From assembly GCA_964468725.1 (NCBI GenBank), contig CAYXVU010000046.1, positions 1 to 32,637 on the forward strand: a DNA stretch of 32,637 nucleotides, written 5' to 3'. The notes beneath the pieces were generated by a model. That model was given only the letters and a program-made list of their open reading frames with translations. It was not told the origin of the DNA and searched no databases. Origin of the DNA: CAYXVU01 sp964468725. GTDB taxonomy: Bacteria > Acidobacteriota > Blastocatellia > UBA7656. A program made the translations under genes and the position numbers. Within the stretch, counting starts at the first letter, position 1, and each line of letters opens with the position of its first letter. Positions 8,304 through 17,967 of this stretch are shown here, piece by piece.

Positions 8304-10709
8304 CTATTCGTAGCGCAACGCCACCATCGGATCTACTCGCAGAGCGCGGCGCGCGGGCAGATAGCAGGCGAGCAGGGCGATGCCGAGCAACCCGAGCGCA
8401 ACGCTCGCAAAGATCAGCGGGTCGGTCGCTGTCACGCCGTAGAGCAACGCTTTCATCAGGCGCGTGAGCCCCCACGAAGCGGCCAGCCCGATAACGATGC
8501 CAATCATCGTCAAGCTAAACCCTTGCCCAATCACCAACCGCAATACGTCTCCGGGCTGCGCGCCAAGCGCCATACGAATGCCGATTTCGCGCCGATTCTG
8601 GGTTACCAGATAACTCATCACGCCGTAAATGCCGATGGCCGCCAAGAGCACCGCCAACCCTGCATACCCGGCTAGCAAGAGCAGATTGAATCGCTCTTCG
8701 GCCAACGAGTCCGCCAGCACCTGTTCCATAGTGCGCAGGTTGGAGATCGGCTGGTTGGCATCTACAGTTTGAACCGCTTGGCGCAGGCTGGCGGCCAGAT
8801 TGAGCGGCGCGACTTGGGTTCTGACGACCAGATCGCGTGGCGGAAAGGTCATCACTTGGGTGTAAGAGCGATAGACTTCGGGTCGCGCGACGGCTTGCAA
8901 TTCGGATTGCCGAACATCTTTGACCACACCGATGACGGTGATTGTCGGAGCCGTCGCATCATAGGGAAATAAGCGTAATCGTTTGCCAACCGCGTCTTGA
9001 TCGGGCCACGCTTCGCGCGCCAACGCTTCATTGATGACCGCGACGGCTTCGGTTTGCGGATTGTCTTGTGCGCCGAAACTGCGCCCTCTGAGAACCGGAA
9101 TCTTCATGGTCTGAAAATAGTCCGGGCTGATCGAAGAGGGCAGGGCGCGAACATATTTCCATTCCGGCTCGGCCTCCGCGCGATAGAGGTAATGACCGGG
9201 GGTCGCAGAGAGTGGCAAGTGGGTGACGACAGCGGCGGATTCGACACCGGGCAGAGCCTTGACCTGTTCGATGACCTGATCGTAAAAGGTCGCAAGCGCC
9301 GCTTGACCGGGGTAGCGCGCGAAGGTCGGGTCTATCTCCATGGTCAGCAAATGATCGGCGGCAAATCCTGTATCTACCTGTCGCAGGCGCAGAAAACTGC
9401 TCAGCATCAGCCCCGCTCCCACCATCAACATCAGCGCTAATGCGACTTCGCTCACGACCAGCAGGTTGCGCAACCCGCTGCGCCCGCGCGCCGTATCGCG
9501 CCCGCCTTCTTTGAGCGTCTCATTCAGATTGAGCCGCGTCGCTTGCAGGGCGGGGAAGAGGCCGAAGAGGATGCCCGTCAGCATTGCTGCTACAAGCGTG
9601 AAGGCGAATACTTTGCCATCCATGCTGACTTCAGTTGCCAAAGCCAAACGTTCGGGCATCTGCGAAGTTAAAAACGAGACGCCCCAAGCGGCGAGCAAGA
9701 GACCGAAAGCCGCGCCGCAAACCGCCAACAGCAGACTCTCGGTCAGCAGTTGGCGCAGCAGACGACTGCGCCCTGCGCCGAGCGCCAGCCGCACGGCAAT
9801 CTCTTTTTGCCGCAACGCGGCGCGAAAGAGCAGCAGATTGGCGACATTGGCACAGGCAACCAACAGGACGAATCCCGCTGCCGCAAACAACACCAACAAC
9901 GCCGGTCGCAAATTGCCGACCATCTGCTCTTTGAGCGGCACAACCCGCGCTCCGATGACCGCATTCGTCTGCGGATATTGTTCGGCCAGCCGCGCCGCCA
10001 CCGCGCTCATCTCGGTTTGCGCTTGTGCGGGGGTCACGCCGGATTTGCCCCGCGCCGTGATGCTGAGGTAGTGCGCCGCCACCCGCGCCTGCAAATCTTC
10101 TTGGCTCAAAGCCAACGGCAGCCAAACGCTTTGATGGCGTTCGGGAAAGTAGAAGCTTTGCGGCATCACGCCGATGATGGTGTAGTCGGCTGCGTCTAGG
10201 GTGAGGCGATTGCCAATTGCTTCAGGCGAACCGCCGAAGCGCCGCTGCCATAACCCATAACTGATAACGACGACCTGAGAGGCTCCCGGCTGATCTTCTT
10301 CGGGTGAAAAGGTGCGACCGAGCAGCGGTTCGACGCCAAGCAGAGGGATGAGATTAGCGGTTGCGGTCAGCGCGTCCAACTTCTCCGGTTCGCCGCCGCT
10401 TGAAAGGTTGACGGTTTGAGTTGTCCACGCCGCCAGATCGGAGAAGACCTGATTTTGCGTGCGCCAGTCTATATAGTTGCTCGGCATCACATGATTTTCG
10501 GGCGAAGCGGGGAATGACTCCCATACCATCATCAACTGTTCCGGTTCGGCGTAGGGTAAGGGGCGCAGCAAGACGGTATTGATGACGCTGAAGATGGCGG
10601 TATTCGCGCCAATGCCCAAACCGAGCGTCAGCACAGCGACCAGCGTGAAGCCGGGGTGCTGTGCCAGTATCCGCGCGCCGTAGCGCAAGTCTTGCCACAA
10701 TGCCTGCAT
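8304..10709 (-). CDS. ADOP-type MacB/FtsX permease (801 aa)
   Basis: Complete ADOP, start MQALWQDLRYGARIL. Its ribosome-binding sequence AGAGGGG overlaps the TAG stop of the small secreted protein gene upstream, with only 7 bp between the two genes, so translational coupling is likely. Helix 1 is LGLGIGANTAIFSVI. The first extracytoplasmic domain has SNYIDW and YGLWQRRFGG. The central FtsX block has LLVACANVANLLLF and the loop KEIAVRLALGA. The second half starts at GLRNLLVVSEVALALML. The last loop reads RREIGIRMALGAQPGDVL after TQN, where most paralogues have AQRT. The tail is RRALRVDPMVALRYE, and the TAG stop and end are not part of the recent repeats seen further downstream. It is the promoter-proximal ADOP of the left array. 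No ATPase partner is visible. Confidence 0.93.
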   Translation of the reverse strand: MQALWQDLRYGARILAQHPGFTLVAVLTLGLGIGANTAIFSVINTVLLRPLPYAEPEQLMMVWESFPASPENHVMPSNYIDWRTQNQVFSDLAAWTTQTVNLSSGGEPEKLDALTATANLIPLLGVEPLLGRTFSPEEDQPGASQVVVISYGLWQRRFGGSPEAIGNRLTLDAADYTIIGVMPQSFYFPERHQSVWLPLALSQEDLQARVAAHYLSITARGKSGVTPAQAQTEMSAVAARLAEQYPQTNAVIGARVVPLKEQMVGNLRPALLVLFAAAGFVLLVACANVANLLLFRAALRQKEIAVRLALGAGRSRLLRQLLTESLLLAVCGAAFGLLLAAWGVSFLTSQMPERLALATEVSMDGKVFAFTLVAAMLTGILFGLFPALQATRLNLNETLKEGGRDTARGRSGLRNLLVVSEVALALMLMVGAGLMLSSFLRLRQVDTGFAADHLLTMEIDPTFARYPGQAALATFYDQVIEQVKALPGVESAAVVTHLPLSATPGHYLYRAEAEPEWKYVRALPSSISPDYFQTMKIPVLRGRSFGAQDNPQTEAVAVINEALAREAWPDQDAVGKRLRLFPYDATAPTITVIGVVKDVRQSELQAVARPEVYRSYTQVMTFPPRDLVVRTQVAPLNLAASLRQAVQTVDANQPISNLRTMEQVLADSLAEERFNLLLLAGYAGLAVLLAAIGIYGVMSYLVTQNRREIGIRMALGAQPGDVLRLVIGQGFSLTMIGIVIGLAASWGLTRLMKALLYGVTATDPLIFASVALGLLGIALLACYLPARRALRVDPMVALRYE

Positions 10710-10716
10710 AACCCCT

Positions 10717-11094
10717 CTAATGAGCCGTCCAGTTGAAGCGATAGTTGCCGCTGGCGTCCATAAGCTTTATCTCTAATTTCCAGACTCCAGAGGTCGGCTT
10801 GAATTGATCGGTATCGGTGACGACGCGCCCGCCGTCGCCGAACCCGCGCAAATACACCTCTCCGTCTGGGCTTTTCAACTGCCATTCGGCTTGTCCGCCG
10901 TTGACCCTGGCGACGACTTTCAAGCGCGCGGCCTGCATACGCTCGGAGACTTCGAAGGTGTAGATCACCTGATCCGTTTTCTTGTGAAAAGTTTGCGAGA
11001 TGGACTGTTCGGCGCTGCTTTGCGCAGCCGCCATCACAACGATGCTGATGAACGCCGACCAACAGGTAGTCATGAATGCTTTTTTCATCTTCAT
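10717..11094 (-). CDS. Small exported protein of unknown function, coupled to ADOP
   Basis: A protein of 125 residues. The ATG at 11094 is preferred over an in-frame GTG/ATG further upstream because AAGGAGG lies 6 nt before it. The N-terminus (MKMKKAF, then a hydrophobic stretch to about residue 25 ending AAAQSSAEQ) is a signal peptide. The mature part of about 100 residues is rich in alternating hydrophobic and polar segments (VIYTFEVSE, LKVVARV, WKLEIKLMD, GNYRFNWTA), which suggests a small beta-sandwich. I do not recognise a named family. The stop codon is 7 bp from the start of the ADOP at 8304-10709, so the two are very probably co-translated. A role as extracytoplasmic partner or ligand-binding accessory of that permease is inference from context only. 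Confidence 0.75.
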   Translation of the reverse strand: MKMKKAFMTTCWSAFISIVVMAAAQSSAEQSISQTFHKKTDQVIYTFEVSERMQAARLKVVARVNGGQAEWQLKSPDGEVYLRGFGDGGRVVTDTDQFKPTSGVWKLEIKLMDASGNYRFNWTAH

Positions 11095-11361
11095 CAATCC
11101 CTCCTTGGGGGGCGCGGAACCCACTATCTGTTTACTGCTCGCAAAGGCTTACACAATCTCTTATAAGGAGGAATAGCCAAATCTGTGCCACGCGGTTGGC
11201 AGACCGTGACGCTGCGCTAAATGATTACACTGTTGAAGGTGCGTCAGGGGAGAGGAGGAAGAGACTCATTGTGGTTGTGCGCTTTTGGGATTCGCATGTC
11301 CCAAAAGCGGAGAGCGCAAAACCGTTTGTGCAGCACCAATTGTAAAAGATTTGTGAAGTGG
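11095..11361. other. Gap with a perfect 11-bp hairpin at 11280-11309
   Basis: This 267-bp gap lies between two minus-strand genes and presumably holds the promoter of the small protein-ADOP array. An 11-bp perfect stem (arms 11280-11290 and 11299-11309, loop of 8) sits about 50 bp after the stop of the hydrolase at 11362-12843. On the minus strand no T-run follows it, so it is at best an atypical terminator or a transcript-end stabiliser. I could not assign a convincing -35/-10 pair. Confidence 0.5.
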
Positions 11362-12843
11362 TTATGGAATCGCTGTGAAGCGCAGCGGCACGGCGACGAG
11401 TCGCGTCGTTGAAAGTTTCTCTCCCCGCATAAACTCCAACATCACTTCTTTGATTTGCGGTGATGACAGAAACAGCGGGTCGCTATGCACTGCGCCTTCG
11501 ATAATCAAATGGGCGCTGTTGGGAAAGCCTGATCGCACCTCTTCAGCATTGCTGATCGGCGTGCGCGCATCGAGCGTACCGCTGATGAAGAGCACGGGAA
11601 GCTTCGATTTCACGGGGGCGCGAAAGGCTTCGCCGAGGTCGAGGTTGCCCCACGCTTTGCACGCATAGGGGAAGGGAAAATCAATGGCGTTGCCGAGCAG
11701 CGAGGCTTTCGCTTCGCGCTCGATGCGCTGCCAACGCGCGGGCGAGACGCCGGAGGCGCAGTCCATCGCATAGATCATAGCCGAGCCGAGTCTACTCTGT
11801 CGGTCTCTGGCAAGATTTTGCGCGACCCAGTTGAGCAGTCCGCTTTGCAGGTCGCCTTTGGCAAGGGCGTAATAGAGCAACGGTAAGTTGATGACGCTTT
11901 CATTGCCGACCACCGAAGCGGTCAAGCGTTGCAGGTCGAATTTGCTGATGGTCACGCCGACGGTTTGGTTGGTGTTCGGGTTGACGATTTGAATGGTCAG
12001 GGGCTGTTTTTCCAGTTGCGCGAATACCTGTTTCATTAACGCGATCAAGTCCGGCACTTTTTGATTGATGGCGGGATCGGCTTTGACGAGCTGACTGACC
12101 TTTTCGAGATTGGCTTGAATCTGGCTCGGCAATTTCAGCGTGTGCGCCGGGCCTTCAGTTCCGGCAAGGATGACGCGATGCAGACTGCTTTCGTGCCGAC
12201 GAATCATGGTCAGCGCCAGATGAGTGCCGTAGCTGATTCCCCATAGGCTGATCTTTTCGGCTCCCAGAGCCTTTCTGAGGTCTTCCAGATCGTCGGCGTT
12301 CTCATTGGTGTTATAAGCCGACAGATCAATCCCTTGTTGTTGCAACCGGTCGGCACAGGCACGCGCCTTCTCGGAGAACCGTCGCACATACTCTGTCGGA
12401 TCTCCGGCTTTGTCGAGCGGATAGTCAAACGTCTCGGTGCAGGCGAGGCTCGGTAAAGAGAGACCCGTCGCGCGTTGATCGAAGGCAATGACATCGCCGA
12501 TTTCGCGCATCGCCAAAAAGAGCGGAAAGCGCGTGCCGCGCGCCGTCGCAATGCCGGAACCGCCCGGCCCGCCTGCGAGGTAGACAATCGGCGGGGCGGG
12601 TTTGGCTGCTGTGCTTTTGAACCGCACGAAGGCGAGTTCGATCAATCGGCTATCGGGCTTGCGGCGATTTTCACGCACTGTCAGTCTGCCCAGTTCGGCT
12701 TGCACCTCTTGCCCGTTGTTGGCTCTGAATGTATAGGGAGCAATGGTTAGGTCCCCGTCTCGCTTTTCTTGCGCTACTGTTGTACCGGCCAAAGAAAAGA
12801 GGAAGCAGCAAAGAAATAGAAGTGCCCGCCGTGTATATGCCAT
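11362..12843 (-). CDS. Exported alpha/beta hydrolase, S33/TAP-like peptidase family
   Basis: About 493 residues from the ATG at 12843. A GTG at 12864 is also in frame and overlaps the stop of the upstream gene, but the ATG is better: it follows GGAG by 9 nt and gives a clean signal peptide (MAYTRRALLFLCCFLFSLAG, cleavage after about VAQ). Counted from the GTG, the oxyanion-type motif AGGPGGSG is at 97-104 and the nucleophile elbow GISYG at 209-213 (Ser211). Asp432 (SGTLDARTP) and His460 (GAVHSD) complete the triad. The C-terminal part with the Asp and His matches the TAP-like domain of tripeptidyl aminopeptidase and proline iminopeptidase relatives. It probably releases N-terminal peptides or cleaves ester/amide bonds outside the cytoplasm. 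The start region lies within a few bases of the upstream serine hydrolase, so the pair is likely translationally coupled. Confidence 0.87.
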   Translation of the reverse strand: MAYTRRALLFLCCFLFSLAGTTVAQEKRDGDLTIAPYTFRANNGQEVQAELGRLTVRENRRKPDSRLIELAFVRFKSTAAKPAPPIVYLAGGPGGSGIATARGTRFPLFLAMREIGDVIAFDQRATGLSLPSLACTETFDYPLDKAGDPTEYVRRFSEKARACADRLQQQGIDLSAYNTNENADDLEDLRKALGAEKISLWGISYGTHLALTMIRRHESSLHRVILAGTEGPAHTLKLPSQIQANLEKVSQLVKADPAINQKVPDLIALMKQVFAQLEKQPLTIQIVNPNTNQTVGVTISKFDLQRLTASVVGNESVINLPLLYYALAKGDLQSGLLNWVAQNLARDRQSRLGSAMIYAMDCASGVSPARWQRIEREAKASLLGNAIDFPFPYACKAWGNLDLGEAFRAPVKSKLPVLFISGTLDARTPISNAEEVRSGFPNSAHLIIEGAVHSDPLFLSSPQIKEVMLEFMRGEKLSTTRLVAVPLRFTAIP

Positions 12844-12860
12844 CTCTTCGGTCTCCACCC

Positions 12861-14261
12861 TCACTGTCCGGCGCGAACTTTTTGCGCCGGGTAATCGGAA
12901 CCGTTTTGCCAGACGAGTTGGCTTACCTCACCCTTCTCGTCTTTGACGAAGCGAACAATGCCGCCAAACTGGCGATCCCAAAATGTCCCATCGACCAGCG
13001 GAATCAACCCCGAATCAGTCCCTGGCCCCCAATTCAAGATCAGTTGATTGTTGCGCGCGGCAACGGTGAGCGTCGCATTCGGGCGAATGAAATTCATGTC
13101 GCCCTGATAGCGCCCTACCAGCGCCTTGGCAAGCTGTGGCGCAATCGTTAATGAACTGGCTATCTGAAGCGCTTCGTATTTTTCGCCCAACACCAGGGCG
13201 GCCAGATCACTAATTATCATACTTGCCGTACCCGCATAATTATTGCTCAGAACGATGACACAGACATCGTCCGCGACATAGCGTTGGAACTCGCATTGAA
13301 AGCCGGGGCTGCGCCCGGCAAATCGGATGCAGCGGCGATTATGACGCCTGCTGATAAACCAACCATAGCCGACGTTGGGCAGATGCTCGGCAAAGAGTTG
13401 GTCTAGGGAACTGCGCTGGAGAAACTTTTCTGTGTAAAGCGCGCGATCCCACCTGTACAAATCTTCGACTGTGGAGTAGAGCGAACCGTTGCCGGTCTTG
13501 ATCGTCCAATCCAAATAGGGCGCGTTTTCGAGTTCGTCTACGCCGACCGGCACGTAACCCGCTGCGCGATTCGCAAGCAACGCCCCGGCGCGACCATCAT
13601 GGCCGGTATTCTGCATGCCGAGCGGATCAAAGATGTTGGCTTTCAAAAACTCGCCATAACTCTTTCCCGATACTTTTTCGATGATATAGGCCAACAAGTT
13701 GTAATTCGAATTGCTGTAGTTGTAGCGTTCGCCCACTTTCATCACCGCCGGTTTGTTCTTAAACAGGGCGATGAGCGTTTCGGGAGTTTGCGGCGAGCGC
13801 GATTGCAGGTTGTAGTCGGGAAAGTCATTCACATTGGGAATGCCCGACGTGTGTACCAGCAGATGATGAAGGGTGATGGCTGCGCCATTCGGATAATCAG
13901 GGATATATTTGGTCAGCGGGTCGTTGACCTTCAGCAGGCCGCGTTCTTGGAGGATCAGAATCGCCGCAGCCGTAAAGGCTTTCGAAAGCGAGGCAATATG
14001 AAATTTGGTCTGCGGCGTGTTGGGCACGTTCAATTCATAATTAGCTAGACCGTACCCTTTGTTGACCAGAATCTTTCCGCCCTTCGCAATCAGCACCGCG
14101 CCGCTGAAGGCTTTGGCGGTTGCAAACGGTTTGATGTACTCATCAACTTGCTTCTCTAATGACGCGCCCCCTTGTGACTGCACCGGAGAGGTGACTCCTA
14201 GGAGTGTCGTAATGGTGAAGCTGGCCAATAAGCGGAAAGAGAATGGAATGGACTTTCTCAT
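12861..14261 (-). CDS. Exported serine hydrolase, class C beta-lactamase-like fold, third motif degenerate
   Basis: A protein of 466 residues with a signal peptide (about 1-30, ending PVQSQ). The beta-lactamase/penicillin-binding fold is shown by SLSK at residues 91-94 (SxxK nucleophile), YSN at 182-184 (YxN) and the supporting motifs HHLLVHTSGIP and GNGSLYSTVEDL. The third motif, normally HxG or KTG, aligns with FAG at 314-316 (RFAGRSPGF), so the usual histidine or lysine is missing. It is probably an esterase, D-aminopeptidase-like or otherwise altered enzyme rather than a classical beta-lactamase. After residue 370 there is an extra C-terminal domain of about 95 residues, as in many family members. 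The start at 14261 has only a weak ribosome site. The last bases overlap the alternative GTG start of the next gene, which suggests a two-gene operon. Confidence 0.88.
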   Translation of the reverse strand: MRKSIPFSFRLLASFTITTLLGVTSPVQSQGGASLEKQVDEYIKPFATAKAFSGAVLIAKGGKILVNKGYGLANYELNVPNTPQTKFHIASLSKAFTAAAILILQERGLLKVNDPLTKYIPDYPNGAAITLHHLLVHTSGIPNVNDFPDYNLQSRSPQTPETLIALFKNKPAVMKVGERYNYSNSNYNLLAYIIEKVSGKSYGEFLKANIFDPLGMQNTGHDGRAGALLANRAAGYVPVGVDELENAPYLDWTIKTGNGSLYSTVEDLYRWDRALYTEKFLQRSSLDQLFAEHLPNVGYGWFISRRHNRRCIRFAGRSPGFQCEFQRYVADDVCVIVLSNNYAGTASMIISDLAALVLGEKYEALQIASSLTIAPQLAKALVGRYQGDMNFIRPNATLTVAARNNQLILNWGPGTDSGLIPLVDGTFWDRQFGGIVRFVKDEKGEVSQLVWQNGSDYPAQKVRAGQ

Positions 14262-14361
14262 CAGCGAATAACCGCCTGTGTACTACCTGCTTTTGAGACT
14301 AGCACGCCGATGCGCTACTGTCTTGAACGAGATTAGCCTCACTAGGATGAGACAAACCCCA

Positions 14362-14408
14362 ACAAAAAAGAAAGGCCGCTTCTTGAAAGCCGTTTCAAGA
14401 AGCGGCCT
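14362..14408 (-). terminator. Rho-independent terminator after serine hydrolase gene
   Basis: A perfect 16-bp stem (arms 14373-14388 and 14393-14408) with a 4-nt loop is followed, on the minus strand, by TTCTTTTTTGTT at 14361-14372. It begins about 39 bp after the TAG stop of the gene at 14448-15923. This is the strongest terminator in the window, and it separates that gene from the hydrolase pair downstream. Confidence 0.93.
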
Positions 14409-14447
14409 GGAGGGAAAGAAATCGTCGGGCGGAAAGCAAACCCTTTC

Positions 14448-15923
<1,476 letters not shown>

Positions 15924-16003
15924 GATGTTTCTCCGATGTGAATTCAAACCTTGAGTCTCCTGCCTCTCTCCCCTGAATCTCAGTTATACGCCACTTCCGG
16001 TCA

Positions 16004-16025
16004 TTAGTTTTATGGATTATAGTAA
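16004..16025. promoter_or_regulatory. Candidate divergent promoter core and LysR operator
   Basis: A 22-nt AT-rich imperfect dyad (14 of 22 positions symmetric) sits between the serine hydrolase gene and the LysR gene. It contains TATAAT on the minus strand (16021-16016) and TATAGT on the plus strand (16018-16023), so -10 elements of the two genes would overlap. LysR regulators commonly bind such T-N11-A-containing dyads and repress themselves. No good -35 elements were found, so this is tentative. Confidence 0.3.
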
Positions 16026-16972
16026 TGCCCGGTATTCACGATATGAATCTACAAGCCTTTGATCTGAACCTGCTCTTGGTGTTTGAAGCAATGATTGCCG
16101 AGCGCCATGTAACCCGCGCTGCGCGCCGCATTGGATTGAGCCAACCGGCGATGAGCAATGCCTTAGCGCGCTTGCGGCGCACCTTTGACGACCCGCTCTT
16201 TTTACGCACTACTGAAGGCATGTCACCGACGCCGAAAGCGCAAACCTTAATCGAGCCGGTGCGCGCTGCGCTCGCCCAATTGCGCGACATTTTCGAAGAG
16301 AAGCCCGCCTTCAATCCGGCGGCCTCAGTCCGTTTGTTTCATCTGCTGGTCAATGATTACACGGAATTGATGTTGCTAGCGCCACTGGCCGGAGCTTTAC
16401 GTCAGAGCGCCAGCGGCATACGCTGGCGCGCCGGACGGGTGCAAAACGTTTTCGAGCCGCCGCCGCCGAATTCGCTGGCCGAAGCTTTCGACTTCGCCAT
16501 CGGTTTTTTCCCCGATGCTTTTGTTCTCGATGCCCGCGTGCGGTCGCACCTCTTGTGGACTGAGCCGAATGTCTGCATCGTCAGCCTCGATCACCCGACC
16601 ATTCGCGGCAAACTCTCATTACACCAGTTTGTCGAAGCTGAGCACGTCGCCGTCTTTTATAAGAAGCAAGGGCTTGGCGTCGTTGATACATTACTTGCGC
16701 AGAGAGGCTACGCGCGCAAAACGGCTATCGTTGTGCCGCATTTTGTGAGCGTGCCGTTTCTGGTCGCCGGAACGCAGTTCATTGCTACCATGCCGCAGCG
16801 ACTGGCCGAGAAATTCAGCCGACAACTGCGCCTGCAAATGTTACCGATGCCGTTAGAGATTCCCGACTTACGGTTGACCTTGATGTGGCACGAACGATTT
16901 CACGGGGATGATGCCCACGCTTGGTTTCGAGAGTTTATCATTGAGACAGCAACGACTCTCTCGACAGGGTGA
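16025..16972 (+). CDS. LysR-family transcriptional regulator
   Basis: A protein of 315 residues. The N-terminal winged helix-turn-helix is at about residues 14-66 (DLNLLLVFEAM, then SQPAMSNALARLRRTFDDPLFLRT), a very characteristic LysR signature of the NodD/PcpR-like type. The effector-binding domain follows at about 95-300. An ATG at 16043 would also fit, since many relatives begin MNLxxxDLNLL; neither start has a strong ribosome site. It is divergent from the serine hydrolase at 14448-15923 and converges with the esterase at 17023-17913. LysR genes often regulate the divergent neighbour, so the hydrolase is the most likely target (inference). The inducer is unknown. Confidence 0.93.
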   Translation: MPGIHDMNLQAFDLNLLLVFEAMIAERHVTRAARRIGLSQPAMSNALARLRRTFDDPLFLRTTEGMSPTPKAQTLIEPVRAALAQLRDIFEEKPAFNPAASVRLFHLLVNDYTELMLLAPLAGALRQSASGIRWRAGRVQNVFEPPPPNSLAEAFDFAIGFFPDAFVLDARVRSHLLWTEPNVCIVSLDHPTIRGKLSLHQFVEAEHVAVFYKKQGLGVVDTLLAQRGYARKTAIVVPHFVSVPFLVAGTQFIATMPQRLAEKFSRQLRLQMLPMPLEIPDLRLTLMWHERFHGDDAHAWFREFIIETATTLSTG

Positions 16973-17005
16973 GCCTTTCTTGCGCTGCCAACTGGCAGAA
17001 AGGTT
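16972..17005. terminator. Possible weak hairpin between convergent genes
   Basis: Arms CTGCC (16985-16989) and GGCAG (16994-16998) with a 4-nt loop are extended, across a one-sided bulge, by CCTTT (16974-16978) and AAAGG (16999-17003). It lies directly after the LysR stop and before the stop of the converging esterase. Neither strand shows a real T-tract, so termination is uncertain. Confidence 0.25.
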
Positions 17006-17022
17006 GCTCTTGCCCCAATGCC

Positions 17023-17913
17023 TTATTTCCCCGCCCGCAAAGAGTCTTCCATAAAGGCACGGATGGCAGCAAAGGTGGGGTTCCCCGGCTGTTTCAGATT
17101 GGTGATGCTGCTCATATGCGTGCCGGGCACAATCACCAAGTTTGCTGGTACGCGCGCTTCGAGCAAACGACGAACAAAACGCGCCCCCTGCTCTAATACC
17201 GGCGGCATAAACCGTTCATCCTCTGCGACAACGACGAGCGTCGGAGGCATATGCGACCCCAGATGGCGCGAAGGATTTGCGCCGAGCAGATCTTCGGCTG
17301 TCGCATAGCGAGAAGTTTCCAGCGAATCTTGTGCGAATTGTGCGCGGATGTTTTCTACGGTTACTCGCCGTTGTACGGCATCCCAACGATCCAGCACACA
17401 CCCCATAGGAATGACGCCGCCGAGATTGCGCGAGGTGAGTCCGACTGCTTTGAGGTAGGTCTGATCTGCGCCAACAATGGCTGCCAGTTGACAGCCCGAA
17501 CTATGACCGAAGAGGAAGAGACGATCCGGTTCTCCGCCGCGCGCCGCCACCAGTTGTCTGAGCGTTACGATTGCCGATGCCACATCTTGCGGCATGGCAG
17601 GCCATTTGTGAGTCGGAGCCAAACGGTAATCCATCGTAGCGCAACCGAAGCCCGCTGCGACAAACGGTTGGCAAACATCCCGATAAGCCGCCGCAGTGCG
17701 CCGTTCGCCGCTTTCCATTAAACTGCCACCATGAATAAACAGGACTGTTGCGGTCGGCTTTCCCGTCGGCCAGTAGAAATCCAGGGTTTGATCTGGCAGG
17801 CCATCCTTCACATAGGGCACGTTAAGACGCGAATCAGCGTCTCCTGCGGCGATCAGGGTTGTGGCCAAGAGCAGCAGCAAGAGCGAAGGTCGTAGCCATC
17901 TGGTTATTAGCAT
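17023..17913 (-). CDS. Exported alpha/beta hydrolase (esterase/lipase, HSL or BD-FAE-like)
   Basis: 296 residues with a signal peptide (RWLRPSLLLLLLATTLIAAG, about 5-24). The start at 17913 is supported by AGGAG 8 nt upstream. The oxyanion loop is HGGS at 61-64, the nucleophile elbow GHSSG at 136-140 (Ser138), and Asp232 (AEDERF) and His266 (GTHMSS) complete the catalytic triad. The HGG motif and the YRLAP segment at about 96-100 are typical of carboxylesterases of the hormone-sensitive-lipase and kynurenine-formamidase-like group. It is the last gene of the minus-strand ADOP run and starts 54 bp after the stop of the ADOP at 17968-20439, so it is probably co-transcribed. Substrate unknown; a small acyl ester or acylated amine in the periplasm is plausible. 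Confidence 0.88.
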   Translation of the reverse strand: MLITRWLRPSLLLLLLATTLIAAGDADSRLNVPYVKDGLPDQTLDFYWPTGKPTATVLFIHGGSLMESGERRTAAAYRDVCQPFVAAGFGCATMDYRLAPTHKWPAMPQDVASAIVTLRQLVAARGGEPDRLFLFGHSSGCQLAAIVGADQTYLKAVGLTSRNLGGVIPMGCVLDRWDAVQRRVTVENIRAQFAQDSLETSRYATAEDLLGANPSRHLGSHMPPTLVVVAEDERFMPPVLEQGARFVRRLLEARVPANLVIVPGTHMSSITNLKQPGNPTFAAIRAFMEDSLRAGK

Positions 17914-17967
17914 AAGGTTATCTCCTATCCCACCGTCTCTGTACGGATGCCGTCATTGATCTGTGGT

